From Paraescarpia echinospica (Eukaryota; Annelida; Polychaeta; Sabellida; Siboglinidae): a stretch of DNA of 64,000 nucleotides. The notes under the pieces are model-generated. The model was given only the letters and a program-made list of their open reading frames with translations. It did no database searches and had not been told where the DNA came from. The position numbers and the translations under genes are program-made. Where the stretch lies: positions 37,167,862 through 37,231,861 of the forward strand of contig CM034544.1 in the NCBI GenBank assembly GCA_020002185.1, read 5' to 3'. Below, piece by piece: positions 33,388 to 44,299 of this stretch (the first letter of the stretch is position 1; every line of letters begins with the position of its first letter).

Positions 33388-35922
33388 AAAGGGAGGTGGA
33401 GTTATTTGATGTATTAAAGAATGTATCCAGGCTGATGAAATAAAATTAGAAAGAGAAGCAGATTTCAAAGAAGCTGTTTGGTGTAACATAGTTACAGGAA
33501 ACTTAATGTTAACAGTTGGGTTAGTTTATTGAAGTCCAAACATAAGCATAGAAGAGAATGAAAAATACAAAATGCTATAATGTAAGTAAGCAAACGGGAC
33601 TGTATTATTGTGGGGAATTTTAACCACGGGTATATACAATGGAAATCTCTACAGAGTATGGGGAGTGAGGACCACAAGTTTTTAGTTCAAGATATTTTCC
33701 TTTCTGAACATGTGCTAGAACTAACCAGGGGTGAGAATGTGTTAGACATAGTTTTGTCCTCACAGAATGAATTAGTTGACAATGTCAAGATATGTGAGCC
33801 ACTGGGGAGTACTGATCACAACCAGATACATTTTACCATCAAAGTAAAATCAGAAAGGAATAGTAAAAAGCAGTATAGGAGAAATTTCCACAAAGGAAGG
33901 TATAAGGACATGAGGAAATATTTAGCAAAGATAGACTGGAATAACACACTGAAAAATAAGACAGCATCAAAATGCTGGAATATATTAAAGAGTGAAATTA
34001 AGTGTATAGTCGATAAATTTGTACCCTTCAAAAAACAAGGGAAACGGTCCAAAAAGAAACACTTATCGAAAGAAGCCATTACAAAAAATTAAATACAAAT
34101 AAATGATGTGGAAGTCATATAGATGTGCTGGAAATGATGAAGACTACAACAGTTATAAAGAAGCACTTAACCAAGCTACAGCTGAAATTAGAAATTCAAA
34201 GAAAAGCTATGAACGACAATTAGCTAGTAATATAAAATATGACCGCAAGAGTGTTTATGAGTATGATCGAAGCAAACAGAAAGTTCAAGATAAGATCGGT
34301 CCTCTAGAAGATAGTGCTGGAAATATAATATCAGTGGGAGTCTTAATGGCAGAAGACCCGAATGAGTACTTTAGTTCAGTGTTTACCAGAGAAGATATCA
34401 GTTCAATTCCAGTACCAGAGGCTATGTTCAAGGGGATTGGGATTCCGCCCAAACTACTATTGGAAATTGTAGAACAAATTAGCGTACCTCTTGTAACAGT
34501 TTTCAATTTGTCAATAGAAGAGGGAGTGGTTCCTTTAGAATGGAAAGAGGCAAACATTATACCGTTATTTAAAAAAGGTTCGAGAAACAAGTCAGAGAAC
34601 TGTAGACCAGTGAGTTTAACATCAGTGATTTGCAAATTATTAGAAACACATATTAAAGACCACATGGTGGATTTTCTTGTTAAACATAACTTGATAAACC
34701 CATCTCAACATAGTTTTTTAAAGCGAGGTCATGCTTAACAAATATGTTATGTTTTTTGGAAGACATCACTAAGTGGGTAGATGAGGGAACACCAGTAGAT
34801 ATCGTCTACTTAGATTTTCAAAAAGCTTTCGACAAAGTACCAGATCAAAGATTACTCCTTAAAGTAAAGGCCCATGGCATAGAAATGGTATAATGAACTG
34901 GATAGAAAAATTGCTGATTGACAGAAGACAACGTGTAATAGTTGATTGGGGGGGTCTTCAAACTGGAAATCGGTATTGAGTGGGGTACCACAGGGATCAG
35001 TATCAGACCTATATTATTCTTAATATATATCAACGATTTGGATGATGAAATAACAAGCAAGGTGTTGAAATTTGCGGATGATACAAAATGTTTAGAAGGA
35101 TTAAAAGTGATGGAGATAGACAACATTTACAAGATGATCTTGACAAGTTGATCAAATGGTCTGAAAAGTGGCAAATACTGCTCAATTTGGGAAATGTAAA
35201 TGCCTCCACACAGGACATGGGAACGAAGAGGGAGAATATACAATGGGGGGTACTGTACTAAGTACTACTGTAAGAGAAAAGGACTTAGGGTTAACCATTA
35301 GTGCTGATATGAAGGTTTCAGAGCAGTGCGGAATTGCAGCTTCAAAGGGAAATCAAATCCTTGGATTAATTAGGCGAAACATAACGTATAAGGAAAAAGA
35401 GGTAATAATACCGCTGTACAAAACAATAATTAGGCCTCATTTAGAATATTGTATTCAAGCGTGGAGGCCATTTCTCAGGAAGGACATAGATATGCTAGAA
35501 AGAATGCAGAGGAGAGCAACTAAAATGATACCAAAACTGAGGGATCTTAGTTACGAAATACACCTAAAAAATGCAGCTTAACAACACTAGAAACCAGGAG
35601 ATTGAGAGGAGATCAGATAGAAGTGTTTAAAAAATGAATGGTTATGAAAATATTGATAGAAATATTTTTTCTCAGTTAAGAAAGATAGAATATGTAGATT
35701 AGATATAAGAAAGTTCTCATTTTCACAAAGTACTAAGTGAATGGAACAGATTGTCTGCTAACCAGTAGCGTGAATATGTTTAAAAATAAAATCGACACAT
35801 ACCTCAGAAGGGCGGAATACACATAGATAAAAGGGTTGGACTCTCGATAAGCCAAAGGGCTTCCTGTCCACCTGCCACCTAGAGTTAATTCTCTGGGTGG
35901 CAATCTTCTTAAATCTTGTTGA
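33388..35922 (+). mobile_element. CR1 LINE copy A, right arm, uninterrupted
   Basis: Continuous counterpart of 1391-3758 plus 8555-8728. It runs from endonuclease (EADFKEAVWCNIV, GNFNHGYIQW, SSQNELVDN) through RT fragments (EWKEANIIPLFKKG, KFADDTK) to the 3' tail near 35922. It has the same internal deletion (FKGIGIPPK) as the left copy. It carries no copy B insertion, so it preserves the pre-insertion site GCATAGAAGAGAATG near 33550. Confidence 0.92.
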
Positions 35923-36260
35923 AGTAGATATGACAGAATAATTATATTTTTAGTAGTCCGCGTTAATTTTGGATACTTGATGATGCAAATTATATGCAAA
36001 ATCTAAATACATTGTTGACCATATAGTTTGCAAAGCAACAGATCAGTTCCAATTACATTCATGATCGAACTGAATAAGATATATCTAGCTCTCGGGTCCA
36101 AAGTGAATTCGACTGCCTTCTAGCCAACTCAAGGTGGTCAAGCAAGCACCCCAATAGGGGTACGTTCTTACATGCAGATGGGTAGTTTTACAGTTTTCTG
36201 TGCTACCTGCAGTGTGTTGCTTGAATGTTTCTCTGTGTACATTGACGATTGTATGTGTAG

Positions 36261-36627
36261 AATGAAGAGGGAGCGACACAGGAGAAGATTGACTTCAACT
36301 GAGTGTGCCGTGTATCTCCTACTTGGTTGGGGTGCCTTGTGATGGGTGTGTAGAATCAAGAGGGAGCGACACAGGAGAAGATTGACTTCAAGCTGAGTCT
36401 GCCCCGTACCTCCTACTTGGTTGAGGTGCCTTGTGATGGGTGTGTAGAATCAAGAGGGAGCGACACAGGAGAAGATTGACTTCAAGCTGAGTCTGCCGTG
36501 TACCTCCTACTTGGTTGGGGTGCCTTGTGATGGGTGTGTAGAATCAAGAGGGAGTGACACAGGAGAAGATTGACTTCAAGCTGAGTCTGCCCCGTACCTC
36601 CTACTTGGTTTGGGTGCCTTCTGATGG
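36261..36627 (+). repeat. AP3D1: Four tandem copies of an AP3D1 ear exon (94 bp unit)
   Basis: The first unit has the best 5' end (NEEGATQEKIDF, following phase 0 from the previous exon). The last has the best 3' end (TSYLVWVPSDG, joining C-GAC-GCC of the next exon as GDAF). Units start at 36261 and repeat every 93-94 bases, with the eight-base GTGTGTAG between them. The left arm has only three units. Confidence 0.9.
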
Positions 36628-37445
36628 GTGTGTTTCTTGTCTTGTAGCAGTTGTTAGATGTCTACAGTGGACGCTTGACAGTCTTAAAGGACTAGTTTGC
36701 ATTGTCCACTACCTGTTCATAATGGTAACCTGGCCATAATGGACATATTGCACAGTCTAGACAATGGCTACTACGGTCAAGTTTTACTGTGTATTGATAG
36801 GATTATGGTAGAGCTAACTGCTCATTAAAATACTTGCAGGAGTTGTTTTTCAGACATGCTATTTGGATTCCATTTGGCAAAAATCCCACAATAAAAAAAC
36901 CTTACTTAAAACAAAACAAATTAAGAAACGTCAGGTAGTGTAGCATGTCCATAAAGTTTGAGACAATATATAAGAGTTATGGATGATTATTTGTAAGATT
37001 TGGTAGATATCCAATGGACATTTGCCAGAATATTTGCAGCCACAGAGAAGGCTCTTTGGCTTCACCCACACTATGGAACAACATACCTCTCTCCATTCGC
37101 CAGGCTCCATCGGCAGACATATTCAAAAGACAGTTATAAAAATGTACTTATTTCACAAGGCATTTTAGTAGTTTTTATTATTTATGACATTTTATATAAA
37201 ACACTTGCATTGTTCATAGTTTTGTATGTGTTTATTCTAGAGATAATTTGTAATTAACATATCTTAGATCTCTAGTTTTAATTTACCATAGTTTTTTTAT
37301 ATAGAAATGTACTAGATTTTAAGTTTTTTTAGTATGTATGAATTACTTTAATGAATTTATAAAGTGCCTTTGAGCCGTTTAGGCTGAAAAGTGTGCTATA
37401 TAAATATATATATGATTAAATATGGTGCTCTTACGTTTTTGACAG

Positions 37446-37575
37446 CGACGCCTTCACCAAGTTACTAGGCAGTGGCGACCTGGAGCACAAGTCATCCATG
37501 CAGGCGACAGTCGCCAACCCGGATCTTGCTCCAATCCTCGCAAAGATCTGCTTCCTTACCCACTTTTGCGGTAGG
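37446..37575 (+). pseudogene. AP3D1: AP3D1 penultimate exon, DAFTKLLGSGDL
   Basis: After TTTTGACAG the frame reads DAFTKLLGSGDLEHKSSMQ, then NPDLAPILAKICFLTHF, matching SDAFAKLLESGDL and LLAKICFHHHF of the family. It may extend to about 37650 (RSTQGHPQRIVVLAE resembles RSIQGHHVCLLVK), but about 14 family residues would then be missing. The homologous exon of the left copy lies outside the window. Confidence 0.82.
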
Positions 37576-38371
37576 TCAACTCAAGGTCATCCACAGCGAA
37601 TTGTTGTTCTTGCTGAACCATCCTCACAACCGAGAGGGTATATCATCTTGCTAAAATGCTGAAGTTAACTGGAGCCAATAACCTTGTTACCTTCAAAATG
37701 TTATTGTTTGGGTTTTGGCCATGCAGTTGTGGCTGATATTACATGTAATGGTTAAGAAGTAGTAGTTACTTGAACACACATTACCGCTCAGGAGAATGGT
37801 CAAATGGATAATTATTTTGGGATTCCCTTGAGTCTTTGATATGGGGTGCAGGCATCTGCACTGTTTTCTCTGGTGGTAGAGTCACGGCCACCGGAGTAGG
37901 TTACTAGAAAAAAGTACAACCGATTTCACTAAATATATATGTTGACAGTTACATTCAGACAAGAAATTTTAACATTCAGTGACAATATCTCGATGTTGTA
38001 TTTGCTCCTGATAATTATAATTGTACATCAAAGTGTTTTTCATTGTTCATTGTCTGTGGTATAGATGTGGTATTCAGAACTGTGTTAGTAGTAGGATTTA
38101 ATGGGGGAGTAAACATGTCAAGTGCTCTAATATAATGCATTTTTGCATTATTTTAATAGATGTTTACATCAGTTACATATTAATTGTGCTGATATCCACT
38201 CCTGTAGTTGTGTATTGTGCACTTATATTTCCAAGTTATCACAAAACTACATTTGATGCTGTTGGTTTAATAACTGACATTGGTTTGTGCAATTTCATAA
38301 AAAAAACTAACAGAATTGCGGTGACATGTCTTGACAATGTAGATTGGCACTATCAAACTGTTTTGTTTCAG

Positions 38372-38464
38372 CCAAACACCTTGAACTTTGTCGGCAAGAG
38401 CAACGACGAATCAATATTGTTGAACGTTGTAGATGATATCCGAGGCATCCTCACTACATGGTGA
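38372..38464 (+). pseudogene. AP3D1: AP3D1 terminal exon with stop
   Basis: After TTTGTTTCAG it reads NTLNFVGKSNDESILLNVV, then DDIRGILTTW and TGA. It aligns with the last residues of AP-3 delta (DGKCSD, LLSNLLEEMKTTLAKC) and ends at the equivalent position. The exon itself is intact. Confidence 0.82.
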
Positions 38465-38677
38465 CTACGACTGTGTTCACTGCCGTGCTGCTAAATGTTG
38501 CTGCTGTCATCAATCAGATGCTATATGTGGAGGCGTATTAAGTCGCACAGACCAAAGACGCAACTGCCTACATCGGGGTTAATAGCATAGGGTAAATTAC
38601 TGTCCATCTGCCTGTAGTTCAAGACAACCTCCAGACGTCCAAAATTGAGCTTTAGCACTGTTAGGAAACTAAGGGTA

Positions 38678-38811
38678 CAGTGTTTGCAAGGTCTCTCATC
38701 TCGACTCCCTTCCCAATTGTGTCATGTGATCGGTTCGATTGTCCAACAGTCAAATTTATCTTGTGGCACGATTGCGATCGGGGAGTCGAGATAGGGGCAC
38801 TTGCAAACACT
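38678..38811. repeat. Imperfect hairpin next to the foldback element
   Basis: CAGTGTTTGCAAGGTCTCTC to GACTCCC at 38678-38709 pairs with GGGAGTCGAGATAGGGGCAC to AACACT at 38780-38811, with a few mismatches around a 70-base loop. It may be a second small inverted-repeat element. Confidence 0.8.
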
Positions 38812-38910
38812 ATTGAGTTTGTGTGACAGACCTTCCAAATTTTCCGATATAGTAGAAATCTGTGTTTTGGTCAATTTGCAAAGAATATGCACCTGCTTTT
38901 GTTGTACTTG

Positions 38911-39674
38911 ACATGTAGAAATACCAGATTTCTTATGTAATTCAGGAAATAAACATTTTGTAAATGGCGCTACCAACAAGAAACTGTCAAATGTTCGAAC
39001 AAAACTCCCACTTTCAGATGCCACATGTGGGGGAGATCTCCCGCTATTGGATTGTCACCGATTTATTAAATGTAGTATCCCACAATTTGACAATACGTAT
39101 CCTGTGGCTCGTTGTGGATGCTTTGACAGCCACAACTGAGCAATGGTGATATGATGTACAAAGGGAATTAGACTAGTTCTTAAATTCATTCTGGTGTTGA
39201 ATCAGTTGGTAGCAGTTCTTAAATGTTGGTCGGCCGAGATGGTAATTAATTGTTCCAAAGCATTTTCTTGGTTACATCATAATGTTATTTTTACCGAGGT
39301 AAATGTAGACACCGGTTCAAAGATGACAATTTGTGCAGCCAAGACTTTTTAAATTTTTCTTGCAACATTTAAACACTGTTGGCTATGTAGGCAGTATTAG
39401 GTTAACTGGTTTGTTGGCAATATCCTTTCACAAATTAATCTTTAAGTGGCACAGCAGTTATACTGATGCATGGAAATGTCAGGTATTTCTTTACTGGGAC
39501 AATGGCACCATCCCAGACCTTCCAAGTTGACAATCCAATAGCGGGAGATCTCCCCCATATGGGGCATCTGAAAGTGGGAGTTTTGTTCGAACATTTGACA
39601 GTTTCTTGTTGGTAGCGCCATTTACAAAATGTTTATTTCCTGAATTACATAAGAAATCTGGTATTTCTACATGT
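38911..39674. repeat. Foldback element, 146 bp inverted arms, 472 bp loop
   Basis: 38911-39056 and 39529-39674 are reverse complements with only about two mismatches. The arms begin ACATGTAGAAATACCAGATT and end CCGCTATTGGATTGTC. There is no obvious flanking duplication and no recognised protein in the loop. It lies about 450 bases after the AP3D1 stop. Confidence 0.95.
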
Positions 39675-40225
39675 TCTGCCCACAGTGAAAATGTTCATGT
39701 TTTTTGTTTTATAAGTTTATTTTCAACAATAACTCATTAGCTTAAACTTAAAATTGTGTAAATATGCACATGGAAGTGATCACAACAGTTTTTGTGATAG
39801 ACGTCACGGCTAAGTGTGCATGTGACAGACATAATGCAATGCTTGCATGTACAGTACAACTAAACACAAACACATGGAATCAATATCAAACCACATTGCA
39901 TGTGTGACACTAGGGATACGCTAATCAATAGAGGTCGTAAAGTCAATTTTTAGTTAAATACGGCTAATCTGATGATGTCTTCACTAAATTTTACATTAAA
40001 ACAGGGACTGGGTGTTTGAACATCCACAAATTATAATATTGAAAATATGTCCGTGTTTCTGAAGATATTTATCTTACAGTTAACCTGAAATTAGAAGTAT
40101 ATAGTAATATGTCTTAAAATAATGACCATGAGACAAGAGGAAAGTGGTGAATTTGAAATGGGAACATTTTTCGTTGGCTGACCCAAATACTTTGTGTCAG
40201 TTGTTTGTCTAGCCATTTTGTTGAG
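39675..40225. other. Intergenic, nothing recognised
   Basis: AT-rich sequence downstream of the foldback element. No convincing open frame. Confidence 0.5.
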
Positions 40226-40290
40226 TTGTGCAGTTTATGGCAAAGATGTCCCAGTGTCGTGTGTGGCAGGTTCAAATCCTGCCTGTGTTT
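40226..40290 (+). repeat. tRNA-like segment, possible SINE head
   Basis: GCAGG-TTCAAAT-CCTGC (40266-40282) is a perfect T-arm with a good B box. TTTATGGCAAAGATGTCCC upstream is a poor A box. No complete cloverleaf can be drawn, so a tRNA-derived SINE or tRNA relic is more likely than a working tRNA gene. Confidence 0.4.
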
Positions 40291-41285
40291 AGTATCCAAA
40301 CACAACAGGTTGTGCACATACACTGATTCCATTCAACAACTTCAGCCGCATTTTATAACATCACCGAATTGCATGGATATTTTATTTCCACCTATACTGG
40401 AAACTGTAGACGAAATTAGCATGACATTTTAAATAATTATATAAAAAATAAACATTCCTATGCTCTTGCATAACCCAGTTCACAAGAGATGGTGATATAC
40501 ATACGTATTTACGATATGCTGTTCTATTCTACACGGTCTTTCAACAACCTGTGAAAACGTGTACTGTATTGAGTAGTGATACACTGTCATCCACAGGGCA
40601 CCACAGTGAGTTCATCATATAGGAACCAGTGAGTCCAATGATACAGTGTATACACTGCCTACACTGTCTGCTCGGCGTCTCTCACACGCCTGACTGGGAA
40701 GCAACTGCGGCCGCTGGGAGCATGATCCAGTGGGTTAGAAATCGCGTCCCCTGTGGGCGGTCTTTTACTTCCCTTAGCACTGACACCAGATGGAAGGGAC
40801 CAACGGCTTTTAGTGCCTTTTCCGAAAGACAAGGCAATGTGAGATGAACACCGCTCTCCACTGTGAACAAATTTCAAAAGATCAAAATAATGTAAAGGAA
40901 GGTTGGCCCCACGATAATAGGGAAGCTTTGAGCCACTCCTGTAACGTTGTTAATACTTAACCGACGTTTAATTTGTCGATTTATCTAGAAGCAGGCTTTG
41001 ATACTTACAACTCCACGGCCATTTCTTTCATTACGGACGACTAACGGTGCAGAACATTGCGATTGCACGCGTTTGAACCGATAACATATTTTCGAGTAGA
41101 GCTATATATATATATCTAGCTCTATATTTTGTGTTTAGTTGTTTTCTTTATACAACTACCAGGAATAGGTCACGTAGGTGTACAATGTACTTGAATACAA
41201 TTACAAGTACTTTCAATTGTGCCAAGTACACGTACAAGTACTTTGTGAAAAACTCAAGTACAAGTATCAAGTACTTTGAAAATTG
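40290..41285. other. Intergenic, possible unclassified repeat
   Basis: 40640-40870 is more GC-rich and has short frames on both strands (GSMIQWVRNRVPCG and others). It may be a repeat but I cannot name it. The rest is AT-rich without features. Confidence 0.3.
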
Positions 41286-41312
41286 GGGCGGGCGGGCGGG
41301 CGGGCAGTCAGG
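41286..41312. repeat. (GGGC)n run
   Basis: Five GGGC-type units in a row (GGGCGGGCGGGCGGGCGGGC). Four or more G-triplets with one-base spacers could form a G-quadruplex. Confidence 0.85.
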
Positions 41313-41528
41313 CAAGCGGGCACGCAAAGTGACGTGAATAGCGAGGTAACCTTCTTAGCGAGACTAATTTCCTAAGTTTTACTGCTGTGGAAATAATTTT
41401 GGGCTGTAGTAGATTGACCTTAATTGGGAGGTGACTATATTACTGAGGTGACCGTAAAGCGAGGTTCAGTTGTACAGGTCAGTGTCTGTACCAGGTCTGA
41501 CAGTCACCGTGTGTCTACCCGTCTTCTG

Positions 41529-41566
<38 letters not shown>

Positions 41567-41573
41567 TATATAA
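41529..41573. repeat. (TA)n microsatellite
   Basis: About 45 bases of alternating TA interrupted once by TG. Confidence 0.95.
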
Positions 41574-41789
41574 ATGACTCAATGCTGGCCACCATTCCCG
41601 TACAAGCTCAAGAATCTGAAAAATAAGTCGGTGAAATTACTAACTGAAAATACACACTGAGCTGTTCTCCGTACACTGCTGTAGCGCCTTCCAGGCAGGG
41701 CCAGTGGCATTATGCCTTCGTCATCAACGGTCGCGGCATGACGTTGCATCATCCTCACCTGCCGAGCCGCCTCAGGGCGTCGGGCGACC

Positions 41790-42150
41790 TGAGTGATGAG
41801 AGATACGGTGGGGTGATGAAACAGGAGGTGGGGTGGTGACAGTGGCAGTGGAGTGGTGAAAGAGGAGGTGGGATGGTGACAGAGGCGGTGGAATGATGAC
41901 AGAGGCTGTGGGATGATGACAGAGATGGTGGGGAGGTGACAGATGACAGAGAGGCGAAGCAGTGTGGAAAGAGGCGTTAGAATGAAGACAAAGGCGGTGG
42001 GGTGTTGACAGAGTCGGTGGAGTGGTGACAGACGCGGTATGGGGAAGACAAAGGCGGTGGGGCGATGACAGAGGCGGTGGAGTGATGACAGAAATGGTGG
42101 GGTGAAGACAGGGGCGATGGGGCGGTGACAGACGTGGTGGGGCGATGTTA
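41790..42150. repeat. GGTGACAGAGGCGGT minisatellite
   Basis: About 18 degenerate units of 18-21 bases (GGTGGGGTGATGACAGAGGC variants), G-rich on the plus strand. It ends where the CR1 3' fragment (42149) begins. Open frames through it (Pro/His-rich) are compositional. Confidence 0.9.
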
Positions 42151-42285
42151 AATCGACACATACCTTAAAGGACGGTGTACACGTAAATAAAAAGTATTGG
42201 ACTCTCGATAAGCAAAAGGCTTCCTTGTCCACCTGCCATCTAGAGTTAATTGTCTGGATGGCAATCTTGTTAAATCATGTTAATT
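42149..42285 (+). mobile_element. CR1 3' UTR fragment, plus strand
   Basis: About 135 bases matching the CR1 3' end in sense orientation: AAATCGACACATACCTTAAA, TTGGACTCTCGATAAGC, CACCTGCCATCTAGAG and the tail CAATCTTGTTAAATC. A severely 5'-truncated copy. It abuts a GGTGACAGAGGC-type minisatellite on its 5' side. Confidence 0.9.
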
Positions 42286-42369
42286 GTTACAAGCGGGCGC
42301 GTGTATATCGTAGATAGCCGGTACCAAATGTATCGCTGTGTATCGTCTTCACCAACGGCAACCGACAGA

Positions 42370-43170
42370 CGTGGTCATATACTAGGGCCGTCTCGCGGCG
42401 TTTCGTTTACCATCGCCTCGATTACTCATCCCCAGCAGGCCAATAAGGCAGTCCTTGTTGATGCTCTTTGGAAGGCCCTCGGAGGGGAGCAACGAGAACA
42501 GAGTGTGTAGTACATTCTGGATGGTGGTGCTGTATTCCATGGCCTACCCTGGTTGAGAGGCTTCACGTATGAGAGTGTGAGTCAGCTGTACATTATATAC
42601 GTAACAGAGAAACATAATGGTGTTGTTATTGTTTTGATGGAAGAATCAATGAACCGACAACCAAATATGCCACACACCTGAGGAAAACCGTGGTTTGTGC
42701 AGTTGTGACAGTGCACGTCACGGAAGGAATAACTATCCAATTCAATAAGGAAGAATTATTGAACAATAAGGCAAATGCTCACTCTGTTTACGATAATTAT
42801 ATGAGTGACAAATTTGAGATGGCTGAGTGCAGCACAGATCATACAAAGGATGACGCTTGTGTGCTCATTGTCCATCTGCCAGAACCAAGGACACTGTTGT
42901 GATCGGAGATGACGCGGACTTGTTCGTTCTCCTGCTGCATCATGCTGAAATGGAAGCACATGACTGGTTCCTGGCACAAGAGCCCAAGCCAGCGTAAACA
43001 GAAAAGAACATGATGGATCAAACAATCTACGGACTGTTTTTATGTGTGTGCCCATATGCTCTTTATCCATGCAATTCTTGGTTTTAGCATAACCTTTCGC
43101 CTGTTTGGATTTGGAAAGGGTTTGACACTAAAGGAGATTAAGAGCGATGCTCTGATTAAGAGATTAAGGG
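42370..43170 (+). pseudogene. Decayed PIN/FEN1-like transposon-associated gene
   Basis: Intronless frames read SITHPQQANKAVLVDALWKA, then stop, YILDGGAVFHGLPWLRGFTY, QLYIIYVTEKHNGVVIVLM, AECSTDHTKDDACVLIV, VVIGDDADLFVLLLHHAEME and, one frame over, HMLFIHAILGFSITFRLFGF and GKGLTL. From memory this matches a multicopy family in cnidarian, mollusc and other invertebrate genomes with LLDGGxLLHR, GDDTDLLVLL and HAxxGCDTTS motifs. The acidic GDDxDL box suggests a PIN/FEN1-like nuclease fold. Two stops and several frameshifts are seen. The family and its mobility are inference. Confidence 0.6.
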
Positions 43171-43214
43171 GCCCTGCCTCTCTGGGTGCTCGGGGTGCTC
43201 GGGGTGGCATGACC

Positions 43215-43500
43215 AAACCAGTGATAATAGAAACTATTTACAGGCTCCCGCGAAATCTAAAAGATAACGTGAAACAATGTATAACATAATTTTCAACGAT
43301 GCTACCTTCTCTAGACCAAATAAAACACGATCTAATAATTGTCGGTGATTACAACATAAACCTGCTAAAGCTAAATGAAAATGAACTGATTGGTAACTTC
43401 TTTGACCTTCTTACATGACATAGCATGTATCCCCAAATCACACTTCCAACTAGATTTCCAGAAAGAATGCAGTGACAAAACAATTCTAGAAAGTACAGCT
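43215..43500 (+). mobile_element. LINE AP-endonuclease relic fused to PIN-like relic
   Basis: One frame with two stops reads ETIYRLPRNLKDNVKQCIT, FSTMLPSLDQIKHDLIIVGD, YNINLLKLNENELIGNFFDL and SMYPQITLPTRF. The GDYNINLL box and the PQITLPTRF box are typical of LINE AP endonucleases, a family unlike the CR1 copies here. The relic begins about 45 bases after the PIN-like relic ends. Confidence 0.75.
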
Positions 43501-44030
43501 GGTGTTCTCGTAAAGCAATTCTCCAATCACAAACTCTATTTTATCTAAATGTTTGCAACATACAAGAAACAATCAAATTCAAAAACAACTTAGAAACACA
43601 TGGGAACTAATGAAGCCGTATTAAAAATTAAACATGCTAGTCATACGTCGGATATTTATAGCAAAATGGATAAGAGCCCTAACGTTGATACAAATTTGAA
43701 TTATAATGTTATACAACAAAACTAATAATAAAAACGAGTAAAAATAAATACATTCCAATTAACATCGTTAAGTTTAATAAATATAGACATATAAAGTCAG
43801 CTTGAATTACGAGAGCCTTACTAATATCAATATTAAATACAGCGATAAAATATACAAGCAATTGAAAATGTCACATCCATACTCTGCAGAACATACCACT
43901 TGTCATATTAATTAAAAACATACAACACAATACTTATGTAGAGCATTCGTGAAGCAAAAACATTACATTTATTAACAATTATTCGACAAACACAAATGCA
44001 ACAACGTAGAAAACACAAGGAAAGGAATTA
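43500..44030. other. Probable remainder of a dead LINE, unreadable
   Basis: Lies between endonuclease and linker relics of what is probably one element. Stops in all frames; no motif can be read. Confidence 0.35.
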
Positions 44031-44032
44031 AT

Positions 44033-44140
<108 letters not shown>

Positions 44141-44149
44141 AGGCAGGAA

Positions 44150-44270
44150 GACAGCACACGGATACCAACATGTTTTACGCAAAATAATAAGATACTTACG
44201 AACAAGCATGATATAGCAACTGTATTTAACAAGTATTTTACAGACACATGGCCTAAACTTGTTTAGTCTG
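44150..44270 (+). mobile_element. LINE ORF2 linker relic ([12 protein letters not shown])
   Basis: Reads [20 protein letters not shown] then PKLV and stop. The pattern FNKYFT--GPKLA lies between endonuclease and RT in many LINE ORF2 proteins. It probably belongs to the same dead element as 43215-43500, with a (TA)n tract and other sequence between. Confidence 0.6.
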
Positions 44271-44299
44271 TAGAGAGTAGCCGCTATGATCAAATAGCA

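Larger units (their letters stand above)
23603..37403. repeat. Right arm of the large inverted duplication
   Basis: This is the reverse complement of 1-14064 and starts at the first base after the 1000-N gap. Arm-specific differences are CR1 copy C (24206-28273), a 729 bp insertion (30731-31459), three instead of five 152 bp units and four instead of three copies of the 94 bp exon unit. Starting exactly at a contig edge suggests an alternative haplotype placed in inverted order rather than a biological palindrome. Confidence 0.97.
24085..38464 (+). pseudogene. AP3D1: AP-3 delta subunit, second copy, hinge to C-terminus
   Basis: Plus-strand copy of the AP3D1 3' half. Exons: 24085-24205 continued at 28279-28302 (split by CR1 copy C), 28750-28887, 31776-31812, 32147-32287, 33034-33161, the array 36261-36627, 37446 to about 37575, and 38372-38464 with stop TGA at 38462. 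It shares with the left copy the TGA at 28765, the TAG at 32183 and the missing G near 33139, so those lesions predate the split. It is the only copy in the window with the last two exons (DAFTKLLGSGDL and the terminal exon). Probably the same locus on another haplotype. Confidence 0.8.

Noticed and set aside
1..37403. Terminal inverted repeats of one giant transposon
   Set aside because: The arms contain gene exons and introns in order and independent LINE insertions, and they meet at a contig gap; no transposase or terminal motif.
40640..40870. Possible tRNA gene or small exon
   Set aside because: An A-box-like GATCCAGTGGGTTAGA is present but there is no B box or cloverleaf, and the frames on both strands are equally open.
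41579..42232. 217-codon minus frame rich in Pro/His/Ser
   Set aside because: Minisatellite translation ending in CR1 3' UTR; no independent coding evidence.
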